Positions 14,601 to 27,657 of a stretch of DNA of 64,000 nt are shown piece by piece; position 1 is the first letter of the stretch; each line of letters opens with the position of its first letter. Origin of the DNA: Struthidea cinerea (taxonomy: Eukaryota > Chordata > Aves > Passeriformes > Corcoracidae); NCBI GenBank assembly GCA_013397865.1, contig VZTI01004954.1, positions 348,703 through 412,702 of the forward strand, given 5' to 3'. Below the pieces are notes generated by a model. It was given only the letters and a program-made list of their open reading frames with translations, was not told the DNA's origin and did not search any database. The position numbers and the translations under genes were made by a program.

Positions 14601-16110
14601 GAGGGACCAGATTGATAATAAAGGCAACAGGAGTAAATGTACATCTCCCTCCTCCATCACGGCCCCCAGCAAGGCAGAAACCTCCCTTTATTAGCATTCA
14701 TGTCCTTTTCACCTACGGGTATCGAGTTGAGTTGCAAGCCAGTTCAGTGCTGGAGCAGATGCACACTGAATTTAGTAGCTTGCTTAGAAATAAGTATCAG
14801 CAAGATGTCAGAGAGGTTAGGCTCATTATGAGATCTCATTAATTCTGTGAAATACCCTGTAGAGAATATATTAATATTCTTATTCTGTTGACATATATCA
14901 ACATATATAATAGTTGTATAATTGTTACTAATAATTATGATAATAATAAGCTTCTTCTCGTAGACAAGTCAAAATGGATATTCAGAAGTCCCTGTAGGTA
15001 CTTTTAACTCACAGTTGATGGACAGAGGAGCTGGTGCCTACAGTGTGGTGATAAGTGCCAGTTCTTCTACCTGCTCCTGCCTGGGAGTAGCGTAAGCCTG
15101 GAGGCCAGATTTCACAGGTACGGTTGCTAGTGTTCATCTGTGCTGCTTGGTTGGGTCAGGCAGTTTGGGTCAGGAAGTTCCTATGCTCTTGGCTGGAAAT
15201 TACTGTTTCCTACCCTGGCATTTGCTGCCATTCAGCAGAAGCACCTTAATTTGCTGTGTGCCTGCTCTTGTGCCATTGCAGTGGTGCAAAAGTAAAAGTC
15301 ACCTTCGGCCTAAAGCATTGGTTTGGAGAAGCCCATTCTGCTTTGCCTTGCAAAGGGATCACTGTCAGTGACAGTCTTATCTGGGGGTCTCCTTTCTTAC
15401 CAGCTCCAGGCGTTTCAGATCCCTACCCTAGACAAGATAAAGGTCTTGGTTGCGTGTTTTATGTGTGCATAGTTGCCATCCTCCTAGGCCAAATCTTGCC
15501 ATTAGCTCTAACAGAAAGCCAGAGGGTGCTCTGATTTTTAAATCATTAAAAGAACTCAAAGACATGTGGAGCTTGAAAGGTTCTGGATTGAAATGTGTTC
15601 TCCTGTTTTCTTAAATATAAGACCTGCTAACAAGCACACGGAGACCCACAGCGATTACAATTCAAAGCTTGGTTCAAAGGGTAAAGCTCTTCTTGATTTA
15701 TTGGAGAACATTACTCTGTGGCATTACTCTGAAAGCCAGATACAGGGTGACGAACCAGCAGGATTATGGCAAAGCGGTAATATTAAGGATTGTCCAAAGA
15801 AAGATTAACTTTTCCAGCCAGCTTTTACTGATGCAAATTGCCACCTGCTGTGTTGCAATAAAGAGCAGAAATAACTAAATATGAAATGCTGACTCATAAA
15901 GGGGAGCAATCTAAAGTGCTTTGTGTTGCAAGATTTCATGAAAATGGTTTTGAAATGTTCTCCTGCATTTACCTTACAGGGAGGCCAGTTGTGCCAGCTG
16001 GCAGGTGCTCTCAGCAGTGCATCATCCTGGAATTGTTCAGGGTGGAGCCTGAGCACTGGAACATCCCATCCGGCTCAAAGGGGTCAAAACAGGATTGTTC
16101 CCAGTAGTGC

Positions 16111-16206
16111 TTTTTTTTTTTTNATATATATAATTTGTTTTCTTTTCATGTTTATCATCTTAGAAGTAAAGGTTTCAAACTTTTTTCCTTTTTTTTTTTT
16201 TTTTTT
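16111..16206. repeat. T-rich/AT low-complexity block with an ambiguous base
   Basis: Twelve T, an N at 16123, an AT alternation, then further T-rich sequence ending in an 18-base T run (16189-16206), followed by AAAT units. It is low-complexity and is a likely site of sequencing or consensus uncertainty. Confidence 0.8.
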
Positions 16207-16655
16207 AAATAAATAAATTTTAAAAGGCTTTGTCCAGTGCAGGTATAAAAGTCTCCAGCTTGGTTTCAGTCTCTTTTTTCTGGGCAACAGTTCCAAATCA
16301 CTCCCTTCCCTGGCAGGGGGATGGCTCTCTAAAGTACATGTTAGGGTTCCTGGTCTTTAGGATCGATGCAAGTTGTGTTCAGTGAAGGTCTCTCATTAAG
16401 TTCATATTATACAATATAAAGGACATTTTTCTTCCTAGTGTGACCCCATTGCTCTGTGTTGTAGGTAACTTGCATCCTGGTGCCCAGTGTTACAGTTCCT
16501 GTTTCCTTTATGAATTGCTCTTTCTGCTGCTCCATTGTTAATCCTTACCTGGTTTGGGTTTTTGTGGTATGTTGGGTATTTCTTCTTTTTTTCTCTTTTT
16601 TTCAGTAGCCTGCATTAAAGTTGTGTGTTCTTTATAATGGACATCTTGGGCTTGA

Positions 16656-16670
16656 TTTTTTTTTTTTTTT
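16656..16670. repeat. Poly-T run (15)
   Basis: Fifteen consecutive T within intron 1, flanked by cttga and gtgtttg. Confidence 0.85.
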
Positions 16671-18323
16671 GTGTTTGTAAGCATCCAGCACAGTTTTGCA
16701 AGACCACCCCGAGCTAAACACTACAACCTGTAGACCTTGTCCTGCTAAAACTTAGAGGTTATGGTTTCCCTGAGTTTTGCCAAGACCCTGCTGGGCTAGG
16801 TCCAAAAGGTGAATTCACACACCACCCAGCTTCTCTAGAACTTTGTTTCCAGCTTCAGTCCTTGCATCCCCTCCCCTCAGTCTAATTAAACCCCTCTGTA
16901 ACGAATGCTGTGAAGCCAGCTGCCATGCTTTGGCAGGTAGCAAGCCCAGGGCAGCGAAACCTCCAGCTAATCCATCCGTGCTATGAAGTCATAAGAATCT
17001 TGTTAATTTTTAAAAAGCCCTTGATGCCCACTAATCCAAATCCATTTTCATTTCTTTTATAAAGTCGTGCTTCCATTTAAGCTTCAGCTAAGAATTACAG
17101 CTAATTTGTTCGATTTTATAACAGTATAATTGAAAAAGTGATTTTAATGTCCTGGCAACCATATTCCCTTTCTTTGGTTGTTAATGAAAGAATCCATTAA
17201 AGTTAAATGATTTGGGCACAGATTCAAGTTGAATCGCCTGAATATTCTAGGGGAGTGTTTCTGACCATCTGCTGCTCTGTCATTGGCATTTGTGTTGTAA
17301 ATGGGACCGAGAGAAGGACTTCACAGGTCTTGTTCGAACCATTAAGCGTAAAATATCATTTTAATTTTCTGATCTCAGTGTAAATAGTGGAAATACTCAG
17401 GCGAGTTGGGACTGCACTGGTCTGTGGGATCCTGCACTCATAAATATCACTGCGGAGCAGTGCTCCCACATCCTTTCCAGGGGATCTTGTGGCTGTTTGT
17501 ATTGATTACAGTACATCATTCAGTTCCTTTTAATGACAAGCAAGACAACTGGAAGTGGAGCCTGTGAAGGGTAAAAACACACGTGATGGAGAAGTGTTTT
17601 CCCGCTGCCTCGAGTCACATTCGCCATTTCCGTCTGGCTGCGATTGGAGTGGTGTATCCTAGGGAGGGTTGGTGATCATGAACAGGCACAACTAATAAAT
17701 TAGAGCAGCTGTTGTCATTGCCTGCCTCCTTTGCAGAGAGCTGTGGTGGGTGAGTTGGGGCTCTGGGGCACAAGCTTTGTACTCCCAAGCAGGGGTAGAG
17801 TCAAAGGGCTCGTGTCCTTTCTCTGTAACACACTCTTCCTCTTTCCTTTGCTGCCAAGCTTTCTTGCTGTCCTTGATGACATGCAACATGCCTGACGTGC
17901 TGGGAAGCAAAATAGACCATGAACCAGGTCATGAAATTCACTGGAGGTGCCTCTGACTCTCACTGGAGGTGGATGAGTGTTTGGGTGCACCATTAAAGCT
18001 GGAAGCATACCTGTCTTGCAATGTGACAAAAAGAAAATAAGATTACAGGTGGTGTGTTTCTTTTGAAATTGTAAAGTGTAGCTCAAGTTTCTGGAGGTCT
18101 TTAAAATGAGGGAGGAGCAGGATGGGGTCTGATAGAGCTTGCTCCACAGCTTTACACCGCATTTTGTGGATAAAATTTTGAGTTACAAAGGCTAAAGAAT
18201 TGTCTGGTAGAGAGGACAGGATATATTAGCTGGGAAGTTTGGCTGCTGGATTCAGACTTGGAGTGGGGACAGTGTTTCAATCCTCTTTGACTTTTCCCAA
18301 GGTTTAGCATTGGGTATGCTGCC

Positions 18324-18336
18324 TTTTTTTTTTTTT
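18324..18336. repeat. Poly-T run (13)
   Basis: Thirteen consecutive T in intron 1, followed by AAATACTG. Confidence 0.8.
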
Positions 18337-18503
18337 AAATACTGTAGGGTGATGAGAACTTGACTGATAAAATATCCGCTGTCAGAACTGAACATTTTTC
18401 AATTTAACGTATTTATATTTTTATCTTTGGAATATGCAAAGCCCATAACCCAGGGGAAAAGAGCTACAAAATACTCTTAAACTGTAGCCCACAGGTGAAG
18501 GAT

Positions 18504-18547
18504 TTTTGTGTATTTATTTGGCAATTATTTTGTGTATTTATTTGGCA
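18504..18547. repeat. 20-nt direct repeat, two copies
   Basis: Two identical copies of a TTTTGTGTATTTATTTGGCA unit lie at 18504-18523 and 18528-18547, period 24. It looks like a recent small tandem duplication. Confidence 0.85.
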
Positions 18548-20259
18548 TTAGTTTATGGTTAAGTGACTATTCTCAAGAGGGATGATACTGAAGCTTGTAT
18601 CATACTGCATACTTTTAGCTTTCTCAGGCATGAAGAGATGAAAGTATATCCTAAAAATATGCTAAACTGAAACAGTTGAAGTATAAAAATAGGTAATGCT
18701 GTAACAGGAGATCTCATTTCAGACTCCTCTGTGTCATTTGCAGATAAAGTATATGTATGATGAAGTAAAATCAGGAACTTGTGCATCTCACAAATGCAAA
18801 ATAACTGGGTTTCCTTTCCAACATCAGTGAAAAATGCAGGAAGTCATTATGTGTTTAAACGGGTGTCGGTGAGATCATGCAAATCCAAGGCAGTCGTTTT
18901 AGTCTGCAAATCTCAGGCTTATTCAGCCCGGACCCTCAGCAGCACAATTACAGTCACTGCAGAAAATGGGCCTTCTGATGTTAACACCAGCAGACAACAA
19001 AAATAGCATTTAATAACTTTCATTAGAGTTAGTGTTTCTAGGGCTTTGGGGCTTTGCTCTTTCAAATAATTTAAATAATTTGCAGGTACAAGCTGCTGTG
19101 CCAGACTGTCCATCTGATTCTCTCTCTGATCAGAGCATATTAATGCACTTGTTTGATGGTCTGTTACCAATAATTACCTTGGATTGCATTAGGAGCATTT
19201 CCAGCATTGCAGCTGGTCTGTATTTTTCACTAAGTGTATTTCAGGGCCCAATTACAGGACTCTGATGTGTTATTGTTCCAGTGTGCTTGTTCAGGCTTGT
19301 AATTTTAATGTGCCTCCACACTGTAAATCTCTGAATGCAAACTCAAGGCTCTGTCCCGAGTTCCCCATGCATCCTGTGCCTGTGGTAGCTTCTGCAGGGA
19401 TCGTCTCAGCTGTTCCTCTTTGGCTTTTTAAGAAGGGAAGAATGAGGGCTGGGAGATGGACACTGCCTTGGAGATGTTTATAGAGCGAAGCCTGACGTTT
19501 GGTGCGGCGTGTGCTTGGCATGGAGCAGCTGGGAAAGGCACAGGAACAGCTCAGTCCTCCCTGGGTTGGGCAGTGTGGGGATTGTGGAGAGGTTTTCAGG
19601 GATTTTAGTGTTTAGGGCACGTTGGACCTTGAGCATCCTTCAGTGGAAGGGAGGCTCACATTTATATTGTTGTACACAGGAACACCTCTCCCTGTTCTGC
19701 TGTGAGACACCTTGAGGAGAAGACCTGAAAAAGGCTGAGTTTAGCAAATCTGGATTTTGAAGTTCTAGACTTCATCTGCCTTCAGAAACCTTTCTGGGAT
19801 CAGAGGGGGGAAATACAAAAGCTTAACCTTCGTGAAAGTCAAGCACTTTGCTGTTATAATTGCCATTGACAATTCAACATGATGAATAAATTATTACTGC
19901 TATTGATTTGTTTCATCTTTCTGGACTATTTGTTGCAGGGGATACATCAGAATAACACGCATGTCGATGAGAATGAGCTTGATCTTGAGAGCTGATGTGG
20001 TGTTTGTCCCTGTTAGGCATCATCTGTAGACAGATATTTGGGCAAATCTGATGCTTCTGTGGAAGCATGAGGGCACTTAGACCTTTCTAGAAATTGATTG
20101 GCATTTTACTTAGGTTAGAGTTTCCAGGGCTACGTGGGTTGGTGGCTTTGATGGTCTTGGGTGGCTGAAATGAGCAGCTTCAGTTGACTTCAGTGTTAGG
20201 AGCATCTTCAGAAATACTTCCATGGCGACCTTTTCAGCTGCTTTATTTCCTTGGTGTAT

Positions 20260-20420
20260 ATTTACACACAAAGGTATTCACTTCCCCATATGAAGAAAAT
20301 TAATTTAATCCCAGCCCAAACCAGCACATCTGTTTACTGTAATTACAGCTTTAGATTATATAATTCTTTCCAGCTATGGCCCATAAACAGTGATGCAGCA
20401 TTGCATGCTTTTTAGATGTT
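20260..20420. promoter_or_regulatory. AT-rich motif-dense block (candidate enhancer)
   Basis: It contains TGTTTAC (forkhead-like, 20331-20337) overlapping a perfect 12-bp palindrome CTGTAATTACAG (20337-20348) with a TAATTA homeodomain core, then ATTATATAATTC. The base composition and motif density resemble conserved noncoding elements; conservation cannot be tested here. Confidence 0.25.
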
Positions 20421-23400
20421 TCTTTCATGCCATCCCTTTTGCTCTCTTATTTTGAACTGGGAATTTGAGCAGGACAAAGGCCAGAGGCTCACACCCAGCA
20501 TTGTTCTTCAGGGAGAGTTGCATGCTCCAGCTTTCCCTGCCCGTGCTCCATCCTGGGTCTGGATGTGTGCTAGGACTTGAGGAGCACCACTGTGCACCCA
20601 GGCCCAAGCTGGAGAGTGACCAGGACACTGTACATACACCATGACTGCAGCTGGATCTATGCAGGGTGTGAGGGATTGCTCCTGGCATGGCCTCGTACCT
20701 GGTGCCTTGACGTGGGGACAGTGTGACACTCTCCGCATGCTGCCTCTTGCTGTCTGCAGTGCCGGGCTGGCACCCAGCTGCTCATGAAAGGCTGGGATCA
20801 GCTTAGTGACAGGGGATGATCTGAGAGTCCTTTGCTGCCAGCTGGATAAATACTCCTGCAGCCATGGGACATGCTGCATTATTAAATAAACCATCTAGGT
20901 TGTTTACATGCAGAATTAGGATAAGGTTGGCTTCCCACTGGTGAGTACTGCTCAGCACTGGAACTGTTCCATTGTGCCTGGATATCAAGTGTTAATGAAA
21001 TGGTCTTTTCAGCAGCTCTGCAGATTAGTTTTAGGAGCCTTCTGTTCCAGAGAGGCTTAATGGGTGTTGAATGTGTAACTTTCTTATTCGTGTTGCTGTT
21101 ACAAGGTAGAAAGTTCCAGTAACATCTGGTAACTGAGTAGGGAATGTAGGGATCTTGACCCTTCTGTCTACAGGCCTCCTTACGGTTGAGTGGAAGAATG
21201 TTTTCTGTTTTATTGTGCCATGGGGAGGCTGAACAAGTGATGCACAAGGGGATTTAGGTGCCCAGCTCCTCTTTCAGCCTCCCATTCTGTAGAGATCATG
21301 GGAGTGGGGTGCTCCAAGCCCAGAGCTTCTCCGGTTCTCCTTTCAGTGCTGGTGTTGCCGAGCACTCAGCATGCAGACTGTCAGAGACCTTTGTCCAGAT
21401 TTCTTTCTGGGTCACCACTTGCCAAGTGCAATTGCCCTAAAAACAGACTGAGACCAAGCTATTGACTTGTAATTGTCAATGCATAAAGTTTCCAAGAAGA
21501 AAGAGAGCTTTGTGTTGCTTTAATGGGGACACACTGAAGTATAGTCACTCTTTGAATTAGACAATGGGAACGTAAAGATTTTCTACAGCTCTAAGAGCCT
21601 CTGAAGAGCATCGGCAGAAGGTTACATTAAGCAGAACAATGGCACAGTAGTTGGCTTGCTGAGAGGTAGGAAAACCCTTTGGAAGGAATAACTTCACTTT
21701 TCTTCAGTGCTGTTCACTCCCAATTAAATAAGATTAATTGTGCTGTTGAGTTCCACGAGTTCAACATCCAAAATAAATACATAAATTAAGGCAGGCGACA
21801 GTGCAGAGGCTCAAATGCAGTTTGAATTCCTGCCACCTCCTGTGGGACGTGGAGGGGAGAGCAGAGCCCTTTCCTCTTACCGCCTGATATCCCACAGAAC
21901 ACACACGATGACTGAGCGCTCTGCTTGCCTCGCCTGAGCCACTTTCCTTGCTTCTGGGCAGGTTTTCTTTGGCTGGATCTCTGCAAGGTGCACAAGCCCG
22001 TTTCAAAGTGCCAGATGTGTGTGGAATAGAAAACGTGCTGGCCAGGCTCCAGGCTGTGGGACCTGCAGCACAACAGCGGCTCCCCAGGAAAATCTCCGGC
22101 TGCCAAGAATTAGAAGTGATGTCAGCTCTGGAAGTGTGTCAGATTAGAAACCCTTGTACTTTGCTCCCTGTGAAGTATTAATCTCCCAAGGTTTGTGCTG
22201 TAATGGGTCTTGTCTGGCTTGGCTCAGCTTTCTTTGTTTTGGGCTGGGACTGTTTGAGGGGTTTTGCAGGAAGGCACTGGAGGCTGTCAGTGGTTTGGCT
22301 GCTTTGGGCTGGGTGTCCTTGAGCTGCTCCTGGGGCCTCTCTCAGCTATGCTGAAGATGGGCCTCCCCTGCCTTGAACTGAAGGTCTGAGCCTTGGAATT
22401 GTTGAGTGGGCTGGGATTTGTAGGAGTGGTTATGCCTTGGGATCTTGTGTGTGCCTAAATTGGCTTTCCCCAGCTGAATGAGTTTCTTGAAGAGAAGATA
22501 GAATTGATGGAGATGTGCTGTCAGTCTTATGGACCTTACTTGGGGATCGTGGATCAGGTAATTTCAGCTGTGCTAGAAAAGAAACATAGATATGCCAGTG
22601 CACTGAATCCCTTTTGGTTTATGCCTGAATGTTTTGTTTTCACGGTAATTACTAAACCACGACTCCATTCTCCTCCACACAAAGCCATTTGTCTCCTGTT
22701 GAACAGTAACCTTTTATTTGCTCGTGGTGTGTAGCAGAGCTCAAGGACATGTTTACTGCTGATAGCCAAAATTTCACCAGAACAAGCATCTCCCTTGTCT
22801 AGGTTTTTCCACCTTGATTTAAGTGGTTAAACCTCAGAAAAGGGAGGGAAATAGCCCTGTGTGCAAGGATACAAGTGGGGGTTTGTGCTGTTCTTAGTCA
22901 TGGAGTGAAGGATCCCAACTCTGTGGGCTTGGAGTATTGCATGTCCTGGATGTAAAATCACTACTATGAGGGTCTCACCTCTGCCCAAGTAATTGCATTG
23001 TCAGGAATCTGTCGACCTCGCTGTGTTGCTTGCTCACACTTCACCTGCTTAGTTATAGATTTGAAATTAAAACCCAACAGAATCCGTTCTTTTTCTCCTT
23101 TACTCAGTGGTGCGTTGGGCTATTCCTGCCTCCCTTTGATGTTGGGGAGAGGAGATGATAGGAGTGGGGTTTGGCTGGATGCTGAGATGTGTGATTTGGG
23201 GAGGGCTGTTGGCTGGTTTAATGTGGATTTTCAGATGCCTGCCTTGGATCTGAACTCAGGCTGGCAGGGGCTGTGCTCCTGTGGAGGGCAGAGGAGAGCT
23301 TTGTGCCTTGAAGATTTGATGACCTTTGTTCGTTTGAAACGCCCTGTTTTTTTATGCCACTCAACAGGAGACTTTTTAATTTACTTCCCTGAGCCTGGAT

Positions 23401-23639
23401 GCCGGAGGTGGATGGATGGCTGATGGAAGTGAGGAAGTAGATGGGAGAAAAAGAACATTTTCTCCTGGGCTGTTTTTATGCACAATGTAGCCTAGGGGCT
23501 AGCAACACGGGGGAGAGTGAAAAAACCCTGCAGAGCCTGGGTCAGAAAATATAATTTTCATGGAAACAAAATGCTTTTAACTTGCTACACCAAAGACCCT
23601 CAATTCCAGGTCATGCTCTGTGTTTGAATACATCTGCTT

Positions 23640-23720
23640 TCCCCCAGAACTCTGTGTATGTGAATGCACAAGTATGTCATGTGTATCTACATGTGAGTGT
23701 GTGAGTATGCGCATACATTT
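23640..23720. repeat. Degenerate TG/CA-rich alternating tract
   Basis: Imperfect runs of TG, TATG and CATG with alternating purines and pyrimidines. It is consistent with a decayed dinucleotide microsatellite in intron 1. Confidence 0.5.
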
Positions 23721-26700
23721 ATGATCTGAGAGCCGTTGCTGCCCATCTTGGAACAGCTCAGCAGCTGAAACTACTGCCAGGAGGAGTCAAAAGCAAAGAG
23801 CTGTCTGGCTCCAAAGCAGAGGTCTGTAGTTGGAACACCTGCCTGAGACGGATGTGTAAAAAGCCCTTCTGGCTCCTGCCTTGGAAGCCCACCTTGACTA
23901 CATTCATTACAGCATCACCTCCAGCAGGTAAGAGGGTGGAGGTGAGCAGGAGGCTGTATGAGCACGTGGCTCTGTGCTTAAACAGGGTCCTATACATTTC
24001 TGTCACTATAGGATGAAGAGTGGAGGTTGGAAATATTCAGCAGCTTCTGTAAGCACTTAACATTCCTGATTTCATTTGTCTTTGATCTCACTTGGACTAA
24101 TTTTACTCCTTCTGATCCCTTCCCTTGAAGGGGCTTTTATCTCATTGTCAGGCTTGCTAATTTAGTGCGGTGTTTTGAACCAGACCTCCTCCTATGTTTC
24201 CAGGGCCTGGAAGGTATTTTTTCCTTAATCAGGGAGTGTTTATGTAGTTCTTTGAACATCTTGGGACAAAAGTCATACTGGGGCTTTTTGCAATGCCGGG
24301 TCTGCACCCTGGACCCTGCTGCTCAACTTCTGTATATGCAAATGGCTTGTCATCAAAAGCCTGCAGTATTTTGGGTGCCAAAAGGGGAGGAAGGAGGGCT
24401 GGATGATTCGGGACAGGTCAGAGCAGTCTGGTGTTGGGTGGGAGCTTCATTTGCTCAGCTGGAGGACTTCCCAGGCTGTGTTAAATAACAAACAAGGAGG
24501 GGTGGTCACACGTGTTTGACCAACCAAGCAGAAGCTTGGATCCAGGTAGGTTTTGAGTTTGGGGAGAAGAGACGGGTGATTTAGGGCTGTAGAAACATCA
24601 CCACATGTTTTTGAAAAGCAAATACTTCTTTTTGCCGTGATGGAAAGTATGTTCTGTTCTTATTCTGCTGCAAGCAGGTTGAGCTGACTTTTTAAGGAAT
24701 TGAAGTTTGAGAGGCTAATTGCTTCTTACTGTGGGAAGCTGCGCTGCAGATCCCTTCTCTATTCCTGGCTGTCCCCTCGCACTTCACCTTTGAAAGAGGA
24801 GGAGTATTTTCAGCAAAGTGCCATTCTAATTGCTGTCTGAAGAAACTAGAAAATAGGACAGATACACAGGCTGTTTCCCCAAGTGATGAGTAGGAGCTTC
24901 TAAAAGTGACAAATGTAAGGAAAGGCAAAGAATGAAGACTTTACTCAACAAAGTTTCAAGTCTTTTGGAATAAGCTCTGTGTCACACACCTCAGCTTTTG
25001 CCGTAGCAGTCCTGCCTCCACAGAGGTGGTGTGTACACACAGGCTGGCTGAGTCCTGGTGACATGCTGCCAGCAGCAGCTGCGACAGGGACATCCCTCTG
25101 GAGAAGTGTCTGTGTCCCTGCTTCTCCATGGATGAGGATTCTCACATGAATGGGGGTTCTCATGACAGCATCTGAGTGTGCCTCCTGTCCTGAGTTCAGC
25201 TGAATTTTCTCCAGTTGTTAACCTTCTCCTGTGCTTGTCCATGTCACATGCACAGGTATTTTGTGTGCTAAATTTCTCACTGTTTCATGCAGTTTTTTGG
25301 TACCAGCTGTCTTGCATGAAAGGCTTCCGGAGGCAACATCTTTCCAGTACATCCGGGGCAGCCTTTCAGCTTCATGTTCCCCTGCTTCTATCCTCCTGGA
25401 GAGCCACTGACTTCTGTAGCTTGCTGTGATCCTCAAAGGACCAATCTGCCCTAGGAGACATGAATGGGCAGAATTGCCCTTACAGGAGGGCACTTGGTGA
25501 CATTTGCCTGACCTGGACCTGCCAGGGCTGTGCTGGCTGACGAATCCAGAAATTCCGGTGTGGTGTGTGCACATTGGGAGCTCAGTGATGTCTGCTGCTT
25601 CTGGCTGTGCTTTCTCTGTGCAGAGTGTGAGATAGCAGCATGCGGGAAAACCCTAAATCCAGGGACTTGCAGATAGCTCTGTGTTGGCAGTGGCTGCCCC
25701 TTTGTCACAGAGTACAGTGGCTGGCTGTTGTGCTGACTGTGACATGGGCATCTCTGTATACTGCTGGAATTTGTGGACTGGGAGATTGTCCCCTGGATGT
25801 CCTAGTGAAGGTGACAGAAGAGGGTCTGTTCTGTCCCATAACAATGGCAATCAACAGGCAGCGTTCTTGTAAGGCCTCCTCGTCACTAAAGGGACAGAGC
25901 TGGCCAACACCAAGTTCTTAGTGGTCGTTGTACAACCCAGCAGTGGTCTCAAACCTCACAAGTTCCCATCCCCACGGGCACCGAATCAGCCACACGTGGG
26001 GACAGGGTTAGGCCCTTCCTTCCAGGGGCACCTGTGGTTTCCAGCACACGCCATGAAATAATTCCATCTCCCTGCATATGTAATTTTGCGTGTCATTGCC
26101 CCTAATTGCATGCTTAACACACGCTCTTTTAAAGTGCAGCCCTTTTATCAGCAGTAGGTAGTAGCAGGTTTAATAGGGTGTTTGAATTCCTATAAAATTA
26201 ATCTGTAGCCTTCTGCGATAGGAGACGGGCAAGGAGCCATGTGGTTCATATCCAGTGTTGATAAACTTGTTATAGAGGCAGGAAACATTTCTGATTGGAG
26301 CAGTGACAAAATAATTTGGAGTGGAGCCATAAAAAGAGTGGATGGTGATGGTTTGAGCACAGCAGAGATTGAAATTGCTGGTGTGTGGAAGCAGCGCTGC
26401 CAGCTAACATTGACTTAGTGTCTCTGGAGAACTCTAACGGCAAATGCATTTTATTAATGGCAATATTCTTTTAGGAAATGCTGAGCATTGTTTCAAAGGT
26501 GGAGCCCCCCTTGAGTACGTGGGTTTGGAAGTCAGCCAGACCGAGATCTGTTCAGCTGAGTTTGTTGCTGGTCACTGCTCTGGCCTCTGGCTGCAGCAGG
26601 AAGGTTGCCTAAGGGCATGTGCTGGGTACTGTCTGCTAACAATTGGAATATCCTTTTCTAGTGGGGAAAATGCATCCATCTATTCTCACTCTGGATTCAC

Positions 26701-27327
26701 CTATATGGGATAAAATGCTCAGAGACAGCAGGTCATGTTTTTAACTGTTCTTTTGTTGTCTTTCCTTTGAAATGTGTTTCCCAGAACATGAACATCAGTG
26801 GGAGTTGCTGCTTTCCCAGCTGGACTTGAGCTCTTACTGCCAGTAAGAGGGGGAGCTGCTCTAACTGGGTTGTGGTCATTGGCATTGATGTGCCACATGG
26901 GGCTTGGAATACTTTTCCTTGCACTTAATTGTCTTGTGGGGGTTGATCAGCCTTGCAGGAGGCTCTGATGTGCCTGCCAGGGCAGCCATGGCAGGTTGGG
27001 GTCCTTACTGCATCTTTGGTGCTTGCTCTTACTGTTACCACCTCTTCACCTTCTTCCAGCTGCTTTCTGCTTGAATCCAGCATGGAAACAAGTGTGGACA
27101 ACAGCAGTGGCTGCTGGGCCTAGAGGGTGGCAGAAATGGTGCAGGTTGTACAGCCATAGGGATAGGGGATGGAGAATGCAGAGCACAGGAGTCACGGGCA
27201 GTGCTGGTCACCCAACAGGGCTGAATTTCATCTGGTACCTCCAGCCACACTTCCTTCGCTGTGTAAAACTGGGATGTGATTCAGCAAGGAAAGCAACCCC
27301 CACTGCAACACTGTCTTTTCTTTGCAG

Positions 27328-27657
27328 GGAGGCTGTCGGAAGGGGGTTCTCTGGAGCTGAGCTGTAGCGCTGGTCCTGCAAAGGTGATACTGGAGCCAAA
27401 CCAAGTGGTGATTTTGGACTGTAACCTGACCCCTGTTGAGCAAGTGATCAATATCACATGGAAGAAGAATGGGTTTCCATTAGTGGAGCAGGAACATCTC
27501 CACGTGCTTCCAAATGGATCGCTCTTCATCTCATCCCAGGCTGTGGCAAAGGACAGTAAATATACCGAGAGGGCTGGTGCTGAGGGTAATTACTCCTGTG
27601 TGTCTCACAGCTCCCTAGGGACTGTTACCAGTCAAACAGCTGCAGTCAGATTTTCAA
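27328..27657 (+). CDS. IGDCC4: IGDCC4 exon 2: complete Ig domain 1
   Basis: The exon is 330 bp, bounded by acceptor ctttgcag and donor gtaagta, phase 1 at both ends. It encodes the mature N-terminus and the whole first Ig domain. Counting the split first codon as residue 1, the Ig disulfide pair is Cys32 (ILDCNL) and Cys91 (GNYSC), with core Trp45 (ITWKK). An extra cysteine at residue 13 (LELSC) is also present in the mammalian protein. N-glycosylation sequons are seen at Asn42 (NIT), Asn63 (NGS, in LPNGSL) and Asn88 (NYS). The opening LELSC then KVILEP aligns with mammalian IGDCC4 just after its signal peptide, so the preceding exon should supply only the signal sequence and one base of the first codon. 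This is the least conserved Ig domain of the set, but LPNGSL and EGNYSC anchor it. Confidence 0.9.

Larger units (their letters stand above)
1..27327 (+). other. IGDCC4: Intron 1 of IGDCC4 (3' part), no supported exon
   Basis: This 27-kb stretch precedes the Ig1 exon and ends in a normal acceptor (ctttgcag). I found no exon with an ATG, a hydrophobic signal peptide and a phase-1 donor, no promoter-like CpG island and no second gene. Open frames on both strands are short and resemble nothing I recognise. It contains homopolymer T runs, two single ambiguous bases (3736 and 16123) and several AT-rich motif-dense blocks listed separately. Calling all of it intron 1 is an inference: the true first exon is not seen, so part of the left side could be intergenic. 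Confidence 0.7.

Noticed and set aside
14886..14903. TGTTGA-CATATA-TCAACA inverted repeat in an AT-rich stretch.
   Set aside because: A six-base stem is expected by chance in AT-rich DNA of this length; no RNA hairpin or site could be named.
20090..20165. Possible CR1 LINE fragment (words like ggtggctttgatggtcttgg).
   Set aside because: The resemblance to avian CR1 is only a few short words, with no CR1 3' end repeat and no continuous match from memory. RepeatMasker would decide.
26988..27074. Good Kozak ATG (gcagccatgg) and an overlapping hydrophobic, leucine-rich frame just upstream of exon 2, resembling a signal-peptide exon.
   Set aside because: The hydrophobic frame beginning at 26996 starts with TTG, not ATG. 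The ATG frame at 26988 ends at a stop after 28 codons, and its only phase-1 donor-like site would yield no signal peptide. The true first exon is more likely upstream of the window.
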